Shown here in pieces: positions 18,981 through 27,740 of a stretch of DNA of 64,000 bases (position 1 is the first letter of the stretch; each line of letters opens with the position of its first letter). Source of the DNA: Pseudomonas sp. TH15. Its GTDB lineage: Bacteria; Pseudomonadota; Gammaproteobacteria; Pseudomonadales; Pseudomonadaceae. The translations under genes were made by a program, and so were the position numbers. Location: NCBI RefSeq assembly GCF_016651105.1, contig NZ_JAEKEL010000001.1, forward strand, positions 464,001-528,000, given 5' to 3'. The notes below the pieces were generated by a model. That model searched no databases. It had not been told where the DNA came from and saw nothing but the letters and a program-made list of their open reading frames with translations.

Positions 18981-20225
18981 TCATTTTGAAGACCACCGCA
19001 CCGACCCATCCTCACCAATAAACGTCTCTTCGATGTTCTCCCCCACCAGCCGTACCTTCACGTAACCGTTCAATACCCGATCCGGGTACGCTTCATCCTG
19101 CGCATTTTGGGTTTCCGACCACAGCACCCGCGAATGCCCGTCCAGCTCGCTGGCATTGCCGTATGGAATCGCCCCATGCCCGGCGCAGCGTGCATGCAAC
19201 CCGCCCTGGGCCGCATAGCAAATGCCGTTGTGCAAATGCCCCCAATACCAGTAATCCGGCTCCCGTCCCAGCGCATCACACACCGGTTGATACAGCGCGG
19301 TTTTGTTGTGCCCGGAAATATCGAAGCCCTGATGATGACTGAGCACCATGATCTTTTTGCGCTGGGGCAGCTCTTTCATCCAGGCGATCTGTTCCTTGTT
19401 CAGCGTGCCGTCCATGTACAGGTTCATCGCATCCGAGGCATACGCGCTGTCGAGGCCGATCACCAGCCAGTCGTCGTTGTACAGCGCGAAATAGCTGGTG
19501 CCCTGCTGCGTCGGAAAACGCTTGGCCAGTTCCTTGAAGTAACCGTGGGCGCCGCTGTACATCTCGTGGTTGGAATTGAGCGTGAACGAACCGTGCTTGC
19601 CCATCGGCCAGCCGACCATATCGACATCTTCCTGAGAGTGCGAGCCGGCGTAGTACACGTCCCCCAAGTGAATGGTGAAATCAGCCTGGGCGAGCTGCAT
19701 TTGATTGGCCACTGCCACCGCCGGAGCGTGGGTATCGAACGGCCCGGTGCCCCAGTCGCCGGCAATCGCCAGGGTCACGTCGCTGTCCATTTTCATCAGC
19801 GCCGGGGTGGTGGCGAACGGTGCGTGATGGCGCAGGTTTTCAATCCACTTCAGCAGCGCCTCGCTCCACAGCAGGTCCAGCAGCTCCCATTTTCGACAAC
19901 CGAGCAAGCTGCCGTCCTTGAGCACTTGGGTTTGCAACTCGTCGGTCGATTGCGGCAACGGCGTGGCATTGCCGATGTGCAGGATCGACAAACCGTGGGA
20001 CAACTCCCACGGCACGCTCGGTTCATCGTCCGGCAGTTCGCCGTGTTTGAGCACGTATTGCGCCTGATCGTGACCGCGTTGCAGCAGCGTGACAATGGCC
20101 TCGAACTCTTCGGGCTCGATGTCGCTGATGAGTTTTTTCCAGGCCATGTCCAGCCGTGTATACAACCCGTGCAGGCGAACCTTGACCTTGTCGTACTCAT
20201 GTTCCCAATGAGCGACTAGTGACAT
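18981..20225 (-). CDS. Metallophosphoesterase (calcineurin-like)
   Basis: This 414-residue protein has a complete calcineurin-type metal site: GDWGTG, HLGDVYYAG, NSNHEMYSG, SHHQGFDISGH and YWGHLHN. The first 140 residues are a separate helical region with no recognised motif. There is no signal peptide, so it is probably cytoplasmic. The substrate is unknown. It is the last gene of a minus-strand group with the cytochrome c gene (27 bases upstream) and the GMC/hydrolase fusion. The close spacing suggests co-transcription, and the group is not one of the known betaine enzymes. Confidence 0.85.
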   Translation of the reverse strand: MSLVAHWEHEYDKVKVRLHGLYTRLDMAWKKLISDIEPEEFEAIVTLLQRGHDQAQYVLKHGELPDDEPSVPWELSHGLSILHIGNATPLPQSTDELQTQVLKDGSLLGCRKWELLDLLWSEALLKWIENLRHHAPFATTPALMKMDSDVTLAIAGDWGTGPFDTHAPAVAVANQMQLAQADFTIHLGDVYYAGSHSQEDVDMVGWPMGKHGSFTLNSNHEMYSGAHGYFKELAKRFPTQQGTSYFALYNDDWLVIGLDSAYASDAMNLYMDGTLNKEQIAWMKELPQRKKIMVLSHHQGFDISGHNKTALYQPVCDALGREPDYWYWGHLHNGICYAAQGGLHARCAGHGAIPYGNASELDGHSRVLWSETQNAQDEAYPDRVLNGYVKVRLVGENIEETFIGEDGSVRWSSK

Positions 20226-20252
20226 GTTGGCATTCCTCCATCCGTAGTGGGA

Positions 20253-22112
20253 TCACAGGGTTTTCATGAATTCGATGAGCGCCCGTTTATCGACGTCCGA
20301 CAGTTGCGTGCCATACAGGTGGCCGCTGTTGTGATTGCCTTCAAGTCGAGTGTCGAATTTGAAACCGCCCGGTGTTTGACCCGTGGTGACGAAGCCAACC
20401 TTCTGTTGGTCGTAGACGTCGGAACCGGTGAAGAACACCTGCGGCCGCTGTTCCGGCGGTTGCAGCAAATCCCACAGCGTCGGCACCGAGCCGTTGTGCA
20501 GGTAAGGCGCGCGCATCCAGATGCCGTCGGTGGGGGTGTTGCTGTAGCTCTGGGTCTTGCGGTAGGCGTTGAAGTCGAACGGCGGTTTCTTGAAGCCGTG
20601 GAAGGCGTCGACTAAACCGGTGGTGAACGAGTCCAGTCGATGAGGATCGGTGCCCAGTTCATCGATGCTGGTGGTGACCTGGCCGGTGTCGGTGCGGCCG
20701 AATTCATGGCAACTGGCGCAGTTTTTGTCCCAGATCGGTTTGCCTTGGGCGACCTTGGCCTGATCCAGCGCCCACGGCCACGCCGGTGGCTTGGTACCGA
20801 GCAGCCAGTTGGTCACGCGGTTGAAGCTTTCGGGCAGTACCGATTCCGGCGTCGCACCCACGGCCATGGCCGCTGCGTAGTTACGCTCGTGGATGTCGTT
20901 GTTGTTGCCGTCCCAGTGCAGGTACAGCGACTCCCGGGGTTTCTGGTTCCAGACTTGCGGCAAGTCGACGGTGCCGATGGTCGAGTCATCCGGGAAGCCG
21001 AACACCACCATTTTCGTCGGGTTGAAGGTGTCGGTACGCCCCGGTCCTTGGGGTGGCCGCAGTTTTTGCCAGGCGTAGGCCTGTTTCTGTTTGAGCAACG
21101 CGCTCTTGGCCATCGGGATGATCAGGTAGCGGTTGTACAACCGTTCGAAAAAACCGAGCTGGAACTTGCTATTGATCGCCGTCATCACCGCATCGGTGGT
21201 GAATTTCGGATCACTGGCGCAATCGTAGGCGAACCACTGGAACGCTTGCAGTTGCAGGGTGTTGGCCGGTGCGGTGGCCACTGTTGTGGCGACGTCGCTG
21301 GCATTCGCCCGGTAGGAACCGGTGTGGCACAAGGCGCAGTTCGGCTCGACCGTCGGGTAGCCGATCTGCCGCTTGGCCATGCCGATGGGCAGGTCCTTGC
21401 CGTTTTCGTAGAGGAAGCCGAAGACTTCGTAGCTGCCGGGTTTCGGCAGTTTCTCCGGGCACATCTGCGGCAGCACGGCGAACAGGTAATACGGGATTCG
21501 CGCTTCGATGCCGAGGCCGATGGCGGCGTATTTGTAGTGATCTTCGTCGGAGGCGTATTTCTGCGCTGGCACCACTCGCAGCATCTGGTACCAGGTTTCG
21601 TAGCCGATGAATCCGAGCAGCAGCACCACGATCAGCGTGCCGACTTTGAACCCATGACTTTGCCAACGCCGTGCCCAGCCCGCGCGCCATTCCCGCCAGC
21701 CGTCGCAGAGCAGCGCCAGCGGTCGATTGGCCGGCGATGTGCCGAGGTACAGCAGAATCCCGAGGATCAGAAAGAAGCTCAAATCCCCCATCAGCATCGG
21801 CACAAATACCGTGGCCTGGTTGCTCGTGTTGATCAGGTAAATCCAGAACGCCACGGCGATCAGCCGCGTCAGCACGCACAACCAGGAATGCACCACGAAG
21901 CGCGGCGCGTTGAAGCCCGACGGCATGTAGAACACGCTGATGCCGACCAGCAACATGCCAGCGTTTTCCAGCCAGGGATCGGAGAGTTGCGGCGCCAGGC
22001 CGAGCATCGATGTCAGCAGCGCCGGGGCGAACAGGGCCGGCAACGCGAAGAACATATTCATCACGATGCCTAGCCAGATGAAGCGTTGAAACCAGCGGAT
22101 GTAAGTGTCCAT
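20253..22112 (-). CDS. Membrane-anchored di-heme cytochrome c
   Basis: A protein of about 619 residues. The N-terminal 150 residues form four membrane helices, and a fifth helix (GTLIVVLLLGFIGYETWY) leads into a large periplasmic domain with two c-type heme sites, CALCH and CASCH. The segment YLHNGSVPTLWDLL near the C-terminus resembles the pattern of MauG/RoxA-type di-heme proteins. That resemblance is tentative. It could accept electrons from the GMC dehydrogenase encoded just upstream and pass them to the respiratory chain. The start at 22112 (MDTYIRWFQRF) has AAGGA 10 bases before it, and an in-frame ATG at 22121 lies almost on that site. The open frame beyond 22121 runs into a family B repeat and is rejected. 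Confidence 0.85.
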   Translation of the reverse strand: MDTYIRWFQRFIWLGIVMNMFFALPALFAPALLTSMLGLAPQLSDPWLENAGMLLVGISVFYMPSGFNAPRFVVHSWLCVLTRLIAVAFWIYLINTSNQATVFVPMLMGDLSFFLILGILLYLGTSPANRPLALLCDGWREWRAGWARRWQSHGFKVGTLIVVLLLGFIGYETWYQMLRVVPAQKYASDEDHYKYAAIGLGIEARIPYYLFAVLPQMCPEKLPKPGSYEVFGFLYENGKDLPIGMAKRQIGYPTVEPNCALCHTGSYRANASDVATTVATAPANTLQLQAFQWFAYDCASDPKFTTDAVMTAINSKFQLGFFERLYNRYLIIPMAKSALLKQKQAYAWQKLRPPQGPGRTDTFNPTKMVVFGFPDDSTIGTVDLPQVWNQKPRESLYLHWDGNNNDIHERNYAAAMAVGATPESVLPESFNRVTNWLLGTKPPAWPWALDQAKVAQGKPIWDKNCASCHEFGRTDTGQVTTSIDELGTDPHRLDSFTTGLVDAFHGFKKPPFDFNAYRKTQSYSNTPTDGIWMRAPYLHNGSVPTLWDLLQPPEQRPQVFFTGSDVYDQQKVGFVTTGQTPGGFKFDTRLEGNHNSGHLYGTQLSDVDKRALIEFMKTL

Positions 22113-22155
22113 ATCATCCATTTCCTTGTTGTCACCAAAACCCGAGGTAACACAC

Positions 22156-22290
22156 CTGTGGCGAGGGGGCTTGCCCCCGTTCGGCTGCGAAGCAGTCGTA
22201 AAACCTGCGAATGCGGTTTCTCCTGATGGACCGCATACACCGGTTTGGGGCCGCTTCGCGACCCAACGGGGGCAAGCCCCCTCGCCACAA
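22156..22290. repeat. Family B palindromic repeat
   Basis: Arms CTGTGGCGAGGGGGCTTGCC and GGCAAGCCCCCTCGCCACA, with internal TTCGGCTGCGAAGCAG and GGGGCCGCTTCGCGACCC. It lies between the GMC/hydrolase fusion and the cytochrome gene. Confidence 0.9.
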
Positions 22291-22317
22291 AAGCTCCCTC
22301 TCCACAGGGGATTTGCG

Positions 22318-25300
22318 TTAGCCGAGGGCGGTCTTCTCCAGGTGTTGCAGGATGATCGGGTACACATCGACCACCGCGTCCTTGCCGAACATGCAGTCGA
22401 TATGGCCATAACCCGGCACCACCTGCCGGCTATAGCGTTCCGGCCCGTGGACCTTACACACCCGCTCATAGGTCCTGAGCGTGCTCTCCGGCAGGTAGCA
22501 CTGGTTGTCCGCCCCGCTGATAAAGCAGATCGGCATGCTCAACCGGTCGAAGTGCGACATGTAGACGTCTTCACCCTTGAAGTTCACCAGATGACCTTTG
22601 CGCACGATCAGCGCCAGGTGCTCGAAGGTCTGCATGTTCGACTCGCCAAACAGCTCGTGCAGGTTGTCGTGCAAGGTTTCATTGAGGGTGTCGTGGCGGT
22701 ACAACGACGCGTACATGAAGGTGATGCGGTGGCACACCGGGTTGGTGCAGTAGCCCTGGGCCTCGATCCGGGCGTAGCCGTTGAGGGCTTTGTCGTAGAG
22801 TTTGTTGAACCAGTTCTCCTTGTTGTCGGCGTAGGCGGTAAGGGATTTGACCCCGATGGCATCGAGCATCCCCGGCAAGTGCAAACCGGCCTTGAGCCCG
22901 GTGGCCGTGGCCACGACGGTATCGGCGGCTATCTGCGAGCAAACCACTGACCGCACACCTTGCAGCCCGGCCAGCAGCGACATGAAGAAGGTCGTCGCGC
23001 CGTAGCAATGCACCACGCACTGCACGTCGGCGGCCCTGGTCGCCTGCTGAATCTGGCCGATGGCAGCCTTGAAGTCGTACTCGGCGATCTGGTCGCCATT
23101 CCATTCCTTCTTGCTCGCCGGCAGCAGGATGCTCACCCGCAAATCCAGCAACCAGACGTCGTACTCGTGCTTGCACAGGTACTCCAGCAGGTTGGTCTGG
23201 ATGGTGTCGGTGGAGAAAATATTCGAGCCCACACCCAGCCCGTGCACCAGCATCACCGGGCCTTTGGTGCCACCCTGATAACGGGTCAGGCGCAGTTCGA
23301 CGTTGTCCTCGGTCGGGAAGAAATGCACGCTCGGAGTTGGCGCATCCAGCGGTCGTTTCAGCCGCGGTGGTGCGTCGGGGTTGAAGTAGATGTCGCCGGC
23401 AAACACGCCGCCATAACTCTCCCAGAGAATCCCGGCGAAGAACTTGCCGAAGCGTGCCAGGCCTTCAATGCGCTCGCGCTCGTTGCGGGCGTTGAGCACC
23501 TTCATGGTGGTCATTTGCTTGGCGAAATCGGTCGGGTGAATATGCATCACCCCGGAACCGATCACTGCACCGGTCTTGTCCGGCCCGCGATACAGCGTGA
23601 CGTACAGCGTGCTGGTGTCGTGCCAGATGTTCAGCACGCCGTTGTCTTCCGGCACGGTTTTGAAGGCGCTGAAGAAATAGTCCTGGCCGTCCTCGGCGGT
23701 CAGCTTCATGTCGTATTTCATGTGGCGCACGCCGACCTGTTCTTCGTATTGCTCGAACAGGTTGAACACGCCATTGCTGGCAGTCAGCGGCTGCGGCGAC
23801 AGGCCCGGCGCATCCAGCGTGCCGACCAGGGTGGCGGCGTGTTCCGGTTCCTTGATCATGTGGTTGAGGTCGTTGGCGGTGATGGTCAGGGTGAACTCGA
23901 TGGGCGAGTTTTCCGATTCGCCGCGAGTGGCTGCTGCTTCATACAACGGCAGGTCGGTGCTTTGAGGCTGGGTGAAGTCCTTGGAGAAGTAGCCCTTCAT
24001 GGTTTCGGTGAACTGCACGCCGAGGGTCGGCGGTGCGACTTGTTTGCGCGGCGCTGAAGGCAACGTGTAATCGATCTGCCAGCCACGATCAGCCGCCAGC
24101 AGGCCCATGTTGCGCTCGCTTACTGCCGAGATGGTCAGCAGCGGATTGACCGCCAGGGATGTCGGAATCACTGCGCCGTCGGTCACGTACAAACTGGCAT
24201 ACACGTCAGTGCCGCTGACACCGCTGAACACCTGGCCCTTGTGGTTGACCACGCCCTGCCCCGCATCCTCGCCCATCACGCAACCGCCCAACGGGTGGAC
24301 CGAAACGATGCTGTGTTTGAGCAACTCGGTCCAGATCGGATTCTCGACCCAAACCCCGCCCAACGCCTTGGTGCTCAGGTGTAGGCGCTCATTGCCGAGT
24401 TTGACGTTTTCCTGCTCGCCAACACCGGGCCAATCGATGCGCAACTGATCCTTGCTGTCGAGCACCATCCGGCCCTTGCCGTCATCGTGGCTCATGATCA
24501 GGTAGGTCTGCATGTTGTGCAGCGCGCCGTAATACGGCCCACGGAGGAAACTTTCGGCTTCGCGCTCCTTGTATTTCATCTTGCCGGTGAAGCTGTCGTC
24601 GGTCGCCACGCCGATCAGCTCGGCGAACCCGGCCATGCTCGGTACCATCGGCCGGCCGAGGGCGCCGGGGATCGAGCCTTCTTCGATGACCATGCGGCTG
24701 CGCCAGTCGCCTTCGGTGCGCATGTCGATGACCGAGGTGATGCACGGGCCGACCGGGTGCAGCTCCTTGGCCGGATGCGCGCCGAAACCAATGCCGTTGA
24801 TCGGCTGTTCGCAGTTATGGCCGAAGCCGAGGATGTCGCCGTTGCCGCTCATGTTTTCGCCGAGCTGGTTGGAGGTCGACAGGCCTTTGTCCCGGGAACG
24901 CAGGAGGATTTCGGTGGAACCCAGGGTCCCGGCGGACACCACCACGATGTCGGCTTTGACGAACAGCGTCGGCGCCGAGAACGTCTCGCGACCGCTGTCC
25001 AGGTATTGGAAGTGCACGATCCAGCCATCGCCGTCGCGCTCCAGGTGCCGCACTTCGGCCTGGCAGAAAATCTCCGCGCCGTGGTTCGAGGCGTCTGGCA
25101 GATAGTTCATCAGCGTGGTGTTCTTGGCCTTGTTGTTACAGCCCGAGACGCAGTCGCCGCAGTGGTTGCAAGGCAGTTGCTCGACGCCGACGTGGTTGAG
25201 GTTGTTCGGCAGCTTGTCGAAGGTCACGTTGATCGGCGGCCGGTAAAAGTGCGCGCCTTGCTTGAGGTAATCCGCCGATTTTTTGTTGGCTTCGAGTTTG

Positions 25301-25770
25301 GGCAATACCGGCGAGGTGCTGGGATACGGCATGGGCTTGAGCATTTCCCGGGCCCGGGCGTAGCCATCCTTGAGCAAGGTGTCGCGATGTTCGCGCACCG
25401 CCAGCGGCCAGCGCGGATCGTCGAACACACCGGGTTCCGGTTCCAGGGCGACGTTGGCGTTGATCAGCGAGGTGCCGCCCAAGCCACAACCGACCACCAC
25501 GTTCTGCTGGGCATTGACGTGCAGGTCGAACAACCCGGTACGCGAGCCGATGTGGCCGTCCGGGTCATGCACCTGCAACTCCTCGGTGGCCGCGATCATG
25601 GTGTTGGGGTACTCGCCGGGCTGCATTTCCCGACCGCGCTCCAGCAGGCACACCCGCTTACCGGCCCGGGACAGGCGCGAAGCCGCGATCCCGCCGCCAT
25701 AGCCGGAGCCGATGACGATCACGTCGTAGTGTTCCTTGATGTCGCTGATGGGCGTTGCGATCCGGGTCAT
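22318..25770 (-). CDS. GMC-family oxidoreductase fused to an alpha/beta hydrolase
   Basis: A single 1150-residue frame with three parts. Residues 1-560 are a cholesterol-oxidase-like GMC flavoprotein: FAD loop DVIVIGSGYGGGIAASRLSR at 16, C-terminal active-site region HPLGGCVMGE at 492. It holds a four-cysteine cluster, C201, C204, C207 and C211 (CNHCGDCVSGC), that looks like an iron-sulfur site. Residues 570-810 form a beta-rich linker domain of unknown role. Residues 815-1150 are an alpha/beta hydrolase (VHGLGVGSN at 842), in which the nucleophile elbow reads VHCYGAT, so Cys922 replaces the usual Ser. Asp1088 and His1123 could complete the triad. There is no signal peptide. The substrate is unknown, and a hydrophobic ester or sterol-like alcohol would fit the domains. 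The following gene is a cytochrome c, a plausible electron acceptor. Confidence 0.88.
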   Translation of the reverse strand: MTRIATPISDIKEHYDVIVIGSGYGGGIAASRLSRAGKRVCLLERGREMQPGEYPNTMIAATEELQVHDPDGHIGSRTGLFDLHVNAQQNVVVGCGLGGTSLINANVALEPEPGVFDDPRWPLAVREHRDTLLKDGYARAREMLKPMPYPSTSPVLPKLEANKKSADYLKQGAHFYRPPINVTFDKLPNNLNHVGVEQLPCNHCGDCVSGCNNKAKNTTLMNYLPDASNHGAEIFCQAEVRHLERDGDGWIVHFQYLDSGRETFSAPTLFVKADIVVVSAGTLGSTEILLRSRDKGLSTSNQLGENMSGNGDILGFGHNCEQPINGIGFGAHPAKELHPVGPCITSVIDMRTEGDWRSRMVIEEGSIPGALGRPMVPSMAGFAELIGVATDDSFTGKMKYKEREAESFLRGPYYGALHNMQTYLIMSHDDGKGRMVLDSKDQLRIDWPGVGEQENVKLGNERLHLSTKALGGVWVENPIWTELLKHSIVSVHPLGGCVMGEDAGQGVVNHKGQVFSGVSGTDVYASLYVTDGAVIPTSLAVNPLLTISAVSERNMGLLAADRGWQIDYTLPSAPRKQVAPPTLGVQFTETMKGYFSKDFTQPQSTDLPLYEAAATRGESENSPIEFTLTITANDLNHMIKEPEHAATLVGTLDAPGLSPQPLTASNGVFNLFEQYEEQVGVRHMKYDMKLTAEDGQDYFFSAFKTVPEDNGVLNIWHDTSTLYVTLYRGPDKTGAVIGSGVMHIHPTDFAKQMTTMKVLNARNERERIEGLARFGKFFAGILWESYGGVFAGDIYFNPDAPPRLKRPLDAPTPSVHFFPTEDNVELRLTRYQGGTKGPVMLVHGLGVGSNIFSTDTIQTNLLEYLCKHEYDVWLLDLRVSILLPASKKEWNGDQIAEYDFKAAIGQIQQATRAADVQCVVHCYGATTFFMSLLAGLQGVRSVVCSQIAADTVVATATGLKAGLHLPGMLDAIGVKSLTAYADNKENWFNKLYDKALNGYARIEAQGYCTNPVCHRITFMYASLYRHDTLNETLHDNLHELFGESNMQTFEHLALIVRKGHLVNFKGEDVYMSHFDRLSMPICFISGADNQCYLPESTLRTYERVCKVHGPERYSRQVVPGYGHIDCMFGKDAVVDVYPIILQHLEKTALG

Positions 25771-26184
25771 GGGTTTTTTCCTCTCTCAGGCTGATGGGGC
25801 AACTCTGCGGTTGCCTGCTATCAATGGGCGAACGGACACCTGGCCACTGAGCGAACTCAGCGACAGCAAAGCTGTGGCGTTGGAGGGGTCAAGCGCTATA
25901 GACGGGCACGCTGATTGGCCGCTCGGCGATGGATGCGCTTACGCAGCGAAGTCGCAGGAACCGGGACGCAGGCCGTGCAGGGAGTGGGGTGCAGGTGGTG
26001 TGGCTGGCTATCCATCACGCGTTCTCCCTGAACCAGATGTGGATAAGTAACGGTTGTCCTTGGTAACTGGTTAGTGAAGACAGGCGGCAGATTGAAGTCA
26101 AGGAAGAGCCTTAGACCTGTATGAAATCTGATCTATTACGTTCAGGCCTATGCGGGGCGTGGCTTGTAGGGTTTAGCGAACAAG

Positions 26185-26718
26185 TTATCCACACCTCCAC
26201 CCACAGCAAATGGGGACAAGTATGGATTTACTGGGAATACGCTTGAAAATTAGTGAAGAAAAACCGTGACTTATCCAGAAGCAGGGCTCTGGATGGCAAT
26301 TGGTTGTTTTTTGATCTACACCCTACAAGCCACGTTTTATATGGGCTGCAGAGGATGGCGAACACCTTATCCACAGAAGCGCCAACAGACTTTGGGGGCA
26401 ACTTTGACGGCTCTGTGGAAAACCTGCCTAAGGCTTGATAAATCGGGGTTTACAGGCGGTTTGTCGGCGTAAAACAGTGATTTGGTTGTTTTTTAATCAG
26501 ACGCGTCACAACCCCGGTTTATATGGCCTGCAGCGGACAGCGAACATCTTATCCACAGAAGCGCCAACAGAGATTGGGGGCAAGTATTGGCGCGCGGGCA
26601 AAGTTATCCTCGGGAAAAAGCTCGAAAAAACCACGGGTTAGGCTGGTTGTTTTTTGTACGAAGGGTTGCGGGGCTTGATTGGCGTGGGGTGTAGCGAGGG
26701 GCGAACATGTTATCCACA
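26185..26718. repeat. Tandem DnaA-box repeat array, four boxes in three diverged units
   Basis: Perfect TTATCCACA boxes start at 26185, 26367, 26549 and 26710, all in the same direction (periods 182, 182 and 161). The last three are preceded by GCGAACA and followed by GAAG plus, in two cases, CGCCAACAG. TGGTTGTTTTTT occurs exactly 66 bases before each of the last three boxes (26301, 26483, 26644). Units are diverged between these anchors. In the first unit the T run follows a hairpin built from ATCCAGA / TCTGGAT. Confidence 0.88.
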
Positions 26719-26749
26719 GAAGGACTAACAGGGATTGTGGGTAAACCGC

Positions 26750-26956
26750 CCACCCTCATCGGAACGCCGCCCGCCCAGCCCTCTCCCGAGGGAAGGGGAG
26801 CCGACCGAATCGCCTATTCAAGCTCCACCGACCTGAACGAACACAGTGATTTCAGGCTTGGCCAAACCAAGGTCACCGCGCAATCGCAGGTCGATGTAAT
26901 TAGCCCATACAACTCAGTCAGTCCCCTCTCCCCTGGGAGAGGGCTAGGGTGAGGGG
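26750..26956. repeat. Family C long inverted repeat, diverged left arm
   Basis: The left arm CACCCTCATC...CCCAGCCCTCTCCCGAGGG is degenerate. The right arm CCTGGGAGAGGGCTAGGGTGAGGGG is well kept. It lies directly after the 3' end of etfB. Confidence 0.75.
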
Positions 26957-26960
26957 CTCT

Positions 26961-27731
26961 TCAGCGGACGACGCCTTCTTCAATCAACAACTTCAGAATT
27001 GCTTCGGCCCCGGCTTGCGCAGTGACGCCTTTAAGCACCTGCCCGCCCCCACCGCTGGCCTTGGCCGTCGCGGCTTTCATGCGGTCTGCGCCGCTTTTGG
27101 CCTTGATCACTTTCAGGCGTTTAGGCCGTGGTTTGGCCGGTTGCAGGGTTGCGACCGCCAGCAGTTCATCGTCGATGACTTCGACGTCTTCAGCCTGCAA
27201 CACCCCACGCCGGGCTGGGCCGTAAGCGCTTTGCCGAGGCTTCGGCGCTGCGTTATCCACAGTCGCCAGAAACGGCAGCCGTACTTTCAAGCGACGGCGT
27301 TGACCACGTGGCAACGCTTGCAACACCAGGGCCGAATTACCGTCGATGGATTCGACCTGAGCCAATCCCACCACCAGCGGCCAGCCGAGGCTTTCAGCCA
27401 GCAGGAACGGCAACATGCCCGAGCCCTCACCGGTTTCAGCCTGGCTGCCGGTCAGCACGACCTGCGCCCCGGCATCGCGAAGATAAGCAGTCAACGCCGG
27501 CAGCGCGTCGGCGCCTTCCGGCTGTTCCAGAACATGCAGTTGTTCCAGGCCCATGCCCAAATAGGCACGCAATGCAGGTTCCGCGACGTCGCCGGCATGC
27601 AGCACTTGCAGGTTATCCCCAGCCAGTTGCAGGCCCAGTTCCACGGCGCGCGCGTCCTGTTCGGCGCGGCGTGGCCGGCCGGAGGTCGGGTGGGCGCCGA
27701 TGGACACCAGGCTGATAATCTTCGTGTTCAT
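26961..27731 (-). CDS. etfB: Electron transfer flavoprotein, beta subunit (dimethylglycine-linked)
   Basis: This 256-residue ETF beta subunit takes electrons from the dimethylglycine demethylation flavoprotein. The alpha/beta nucleotide-binding fold shows in ISLVSIGAHPTSGRPRRAEQD, VLTGSQAETGEGSGMLPFLL and LPRGQRRRLKVRLPFLATVD. It differs from the housekeeping EtfB and belongs to the dgc-linked type. It is the last gene of the dipeptidase-V4R-dgcA-dgcB-etfA-etfB group and is separated from etfA by 9 bases. A DnaA box occurs inside the gene at 27253-27261. Confidence 0.92.
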   Translation of the reverse strand: MNTKIISLVSIGAHPTSGRPRRAEQDARAVELGLQLAGDNLQVLHAGDVAEPALRAYLGMGLEQLHVLEQPEGADALPALTAYLRDAGAQVVLTGSQAETGEGSGMLPFLLAESLGWPLVVGLAQVESIDGNSALVLQALPRGQRRRLKVRLPFLATVDNAAPKPRQSAYGPARRGVLQAEDVEVIDDELLAVATLQPAKPRPKRLKVIKAKSGADRMKAATAKASGGGGQVLKGVTAQAGAEAILKLLIEEGVVR

Positions 27732-27740
27732 AGCGTTTCC

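Larger units (their letters stand above)
25771..26960. other. Long non-coding stretch upstream of the GMC/hydrolase gene
   Basis: About 1.2 kb without a credible gene. The short frames here show no protein-like composition. It is more AT-rich than its surroundings. It holds five perfect DnaA boxes (TTATCCACA), one of them inverted at 26038-26046, the repeat array at 26185-26718, and a family C repeat at the etfB end. The promoter of the leftward GMC/hydrolase gene should lie in the first 250 bases. Confidence 0.75.

Noticed and set aside
24487..25794. 435-residue open frame on the plus strand
   Set aside because: Antisense shadow of the GMC/hydrolase fusion. No start signal or motif.
26185..26718. 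CRISPR array
   Set aside because: The repeats are few, about 180 bases apart, diverged, and no cas genes are present.
26253..26952. Short open frames in the DnaA-box region
   Set aside because: They follow the repeat units, have no ribosome binding sites, and their composition is not protein-like.
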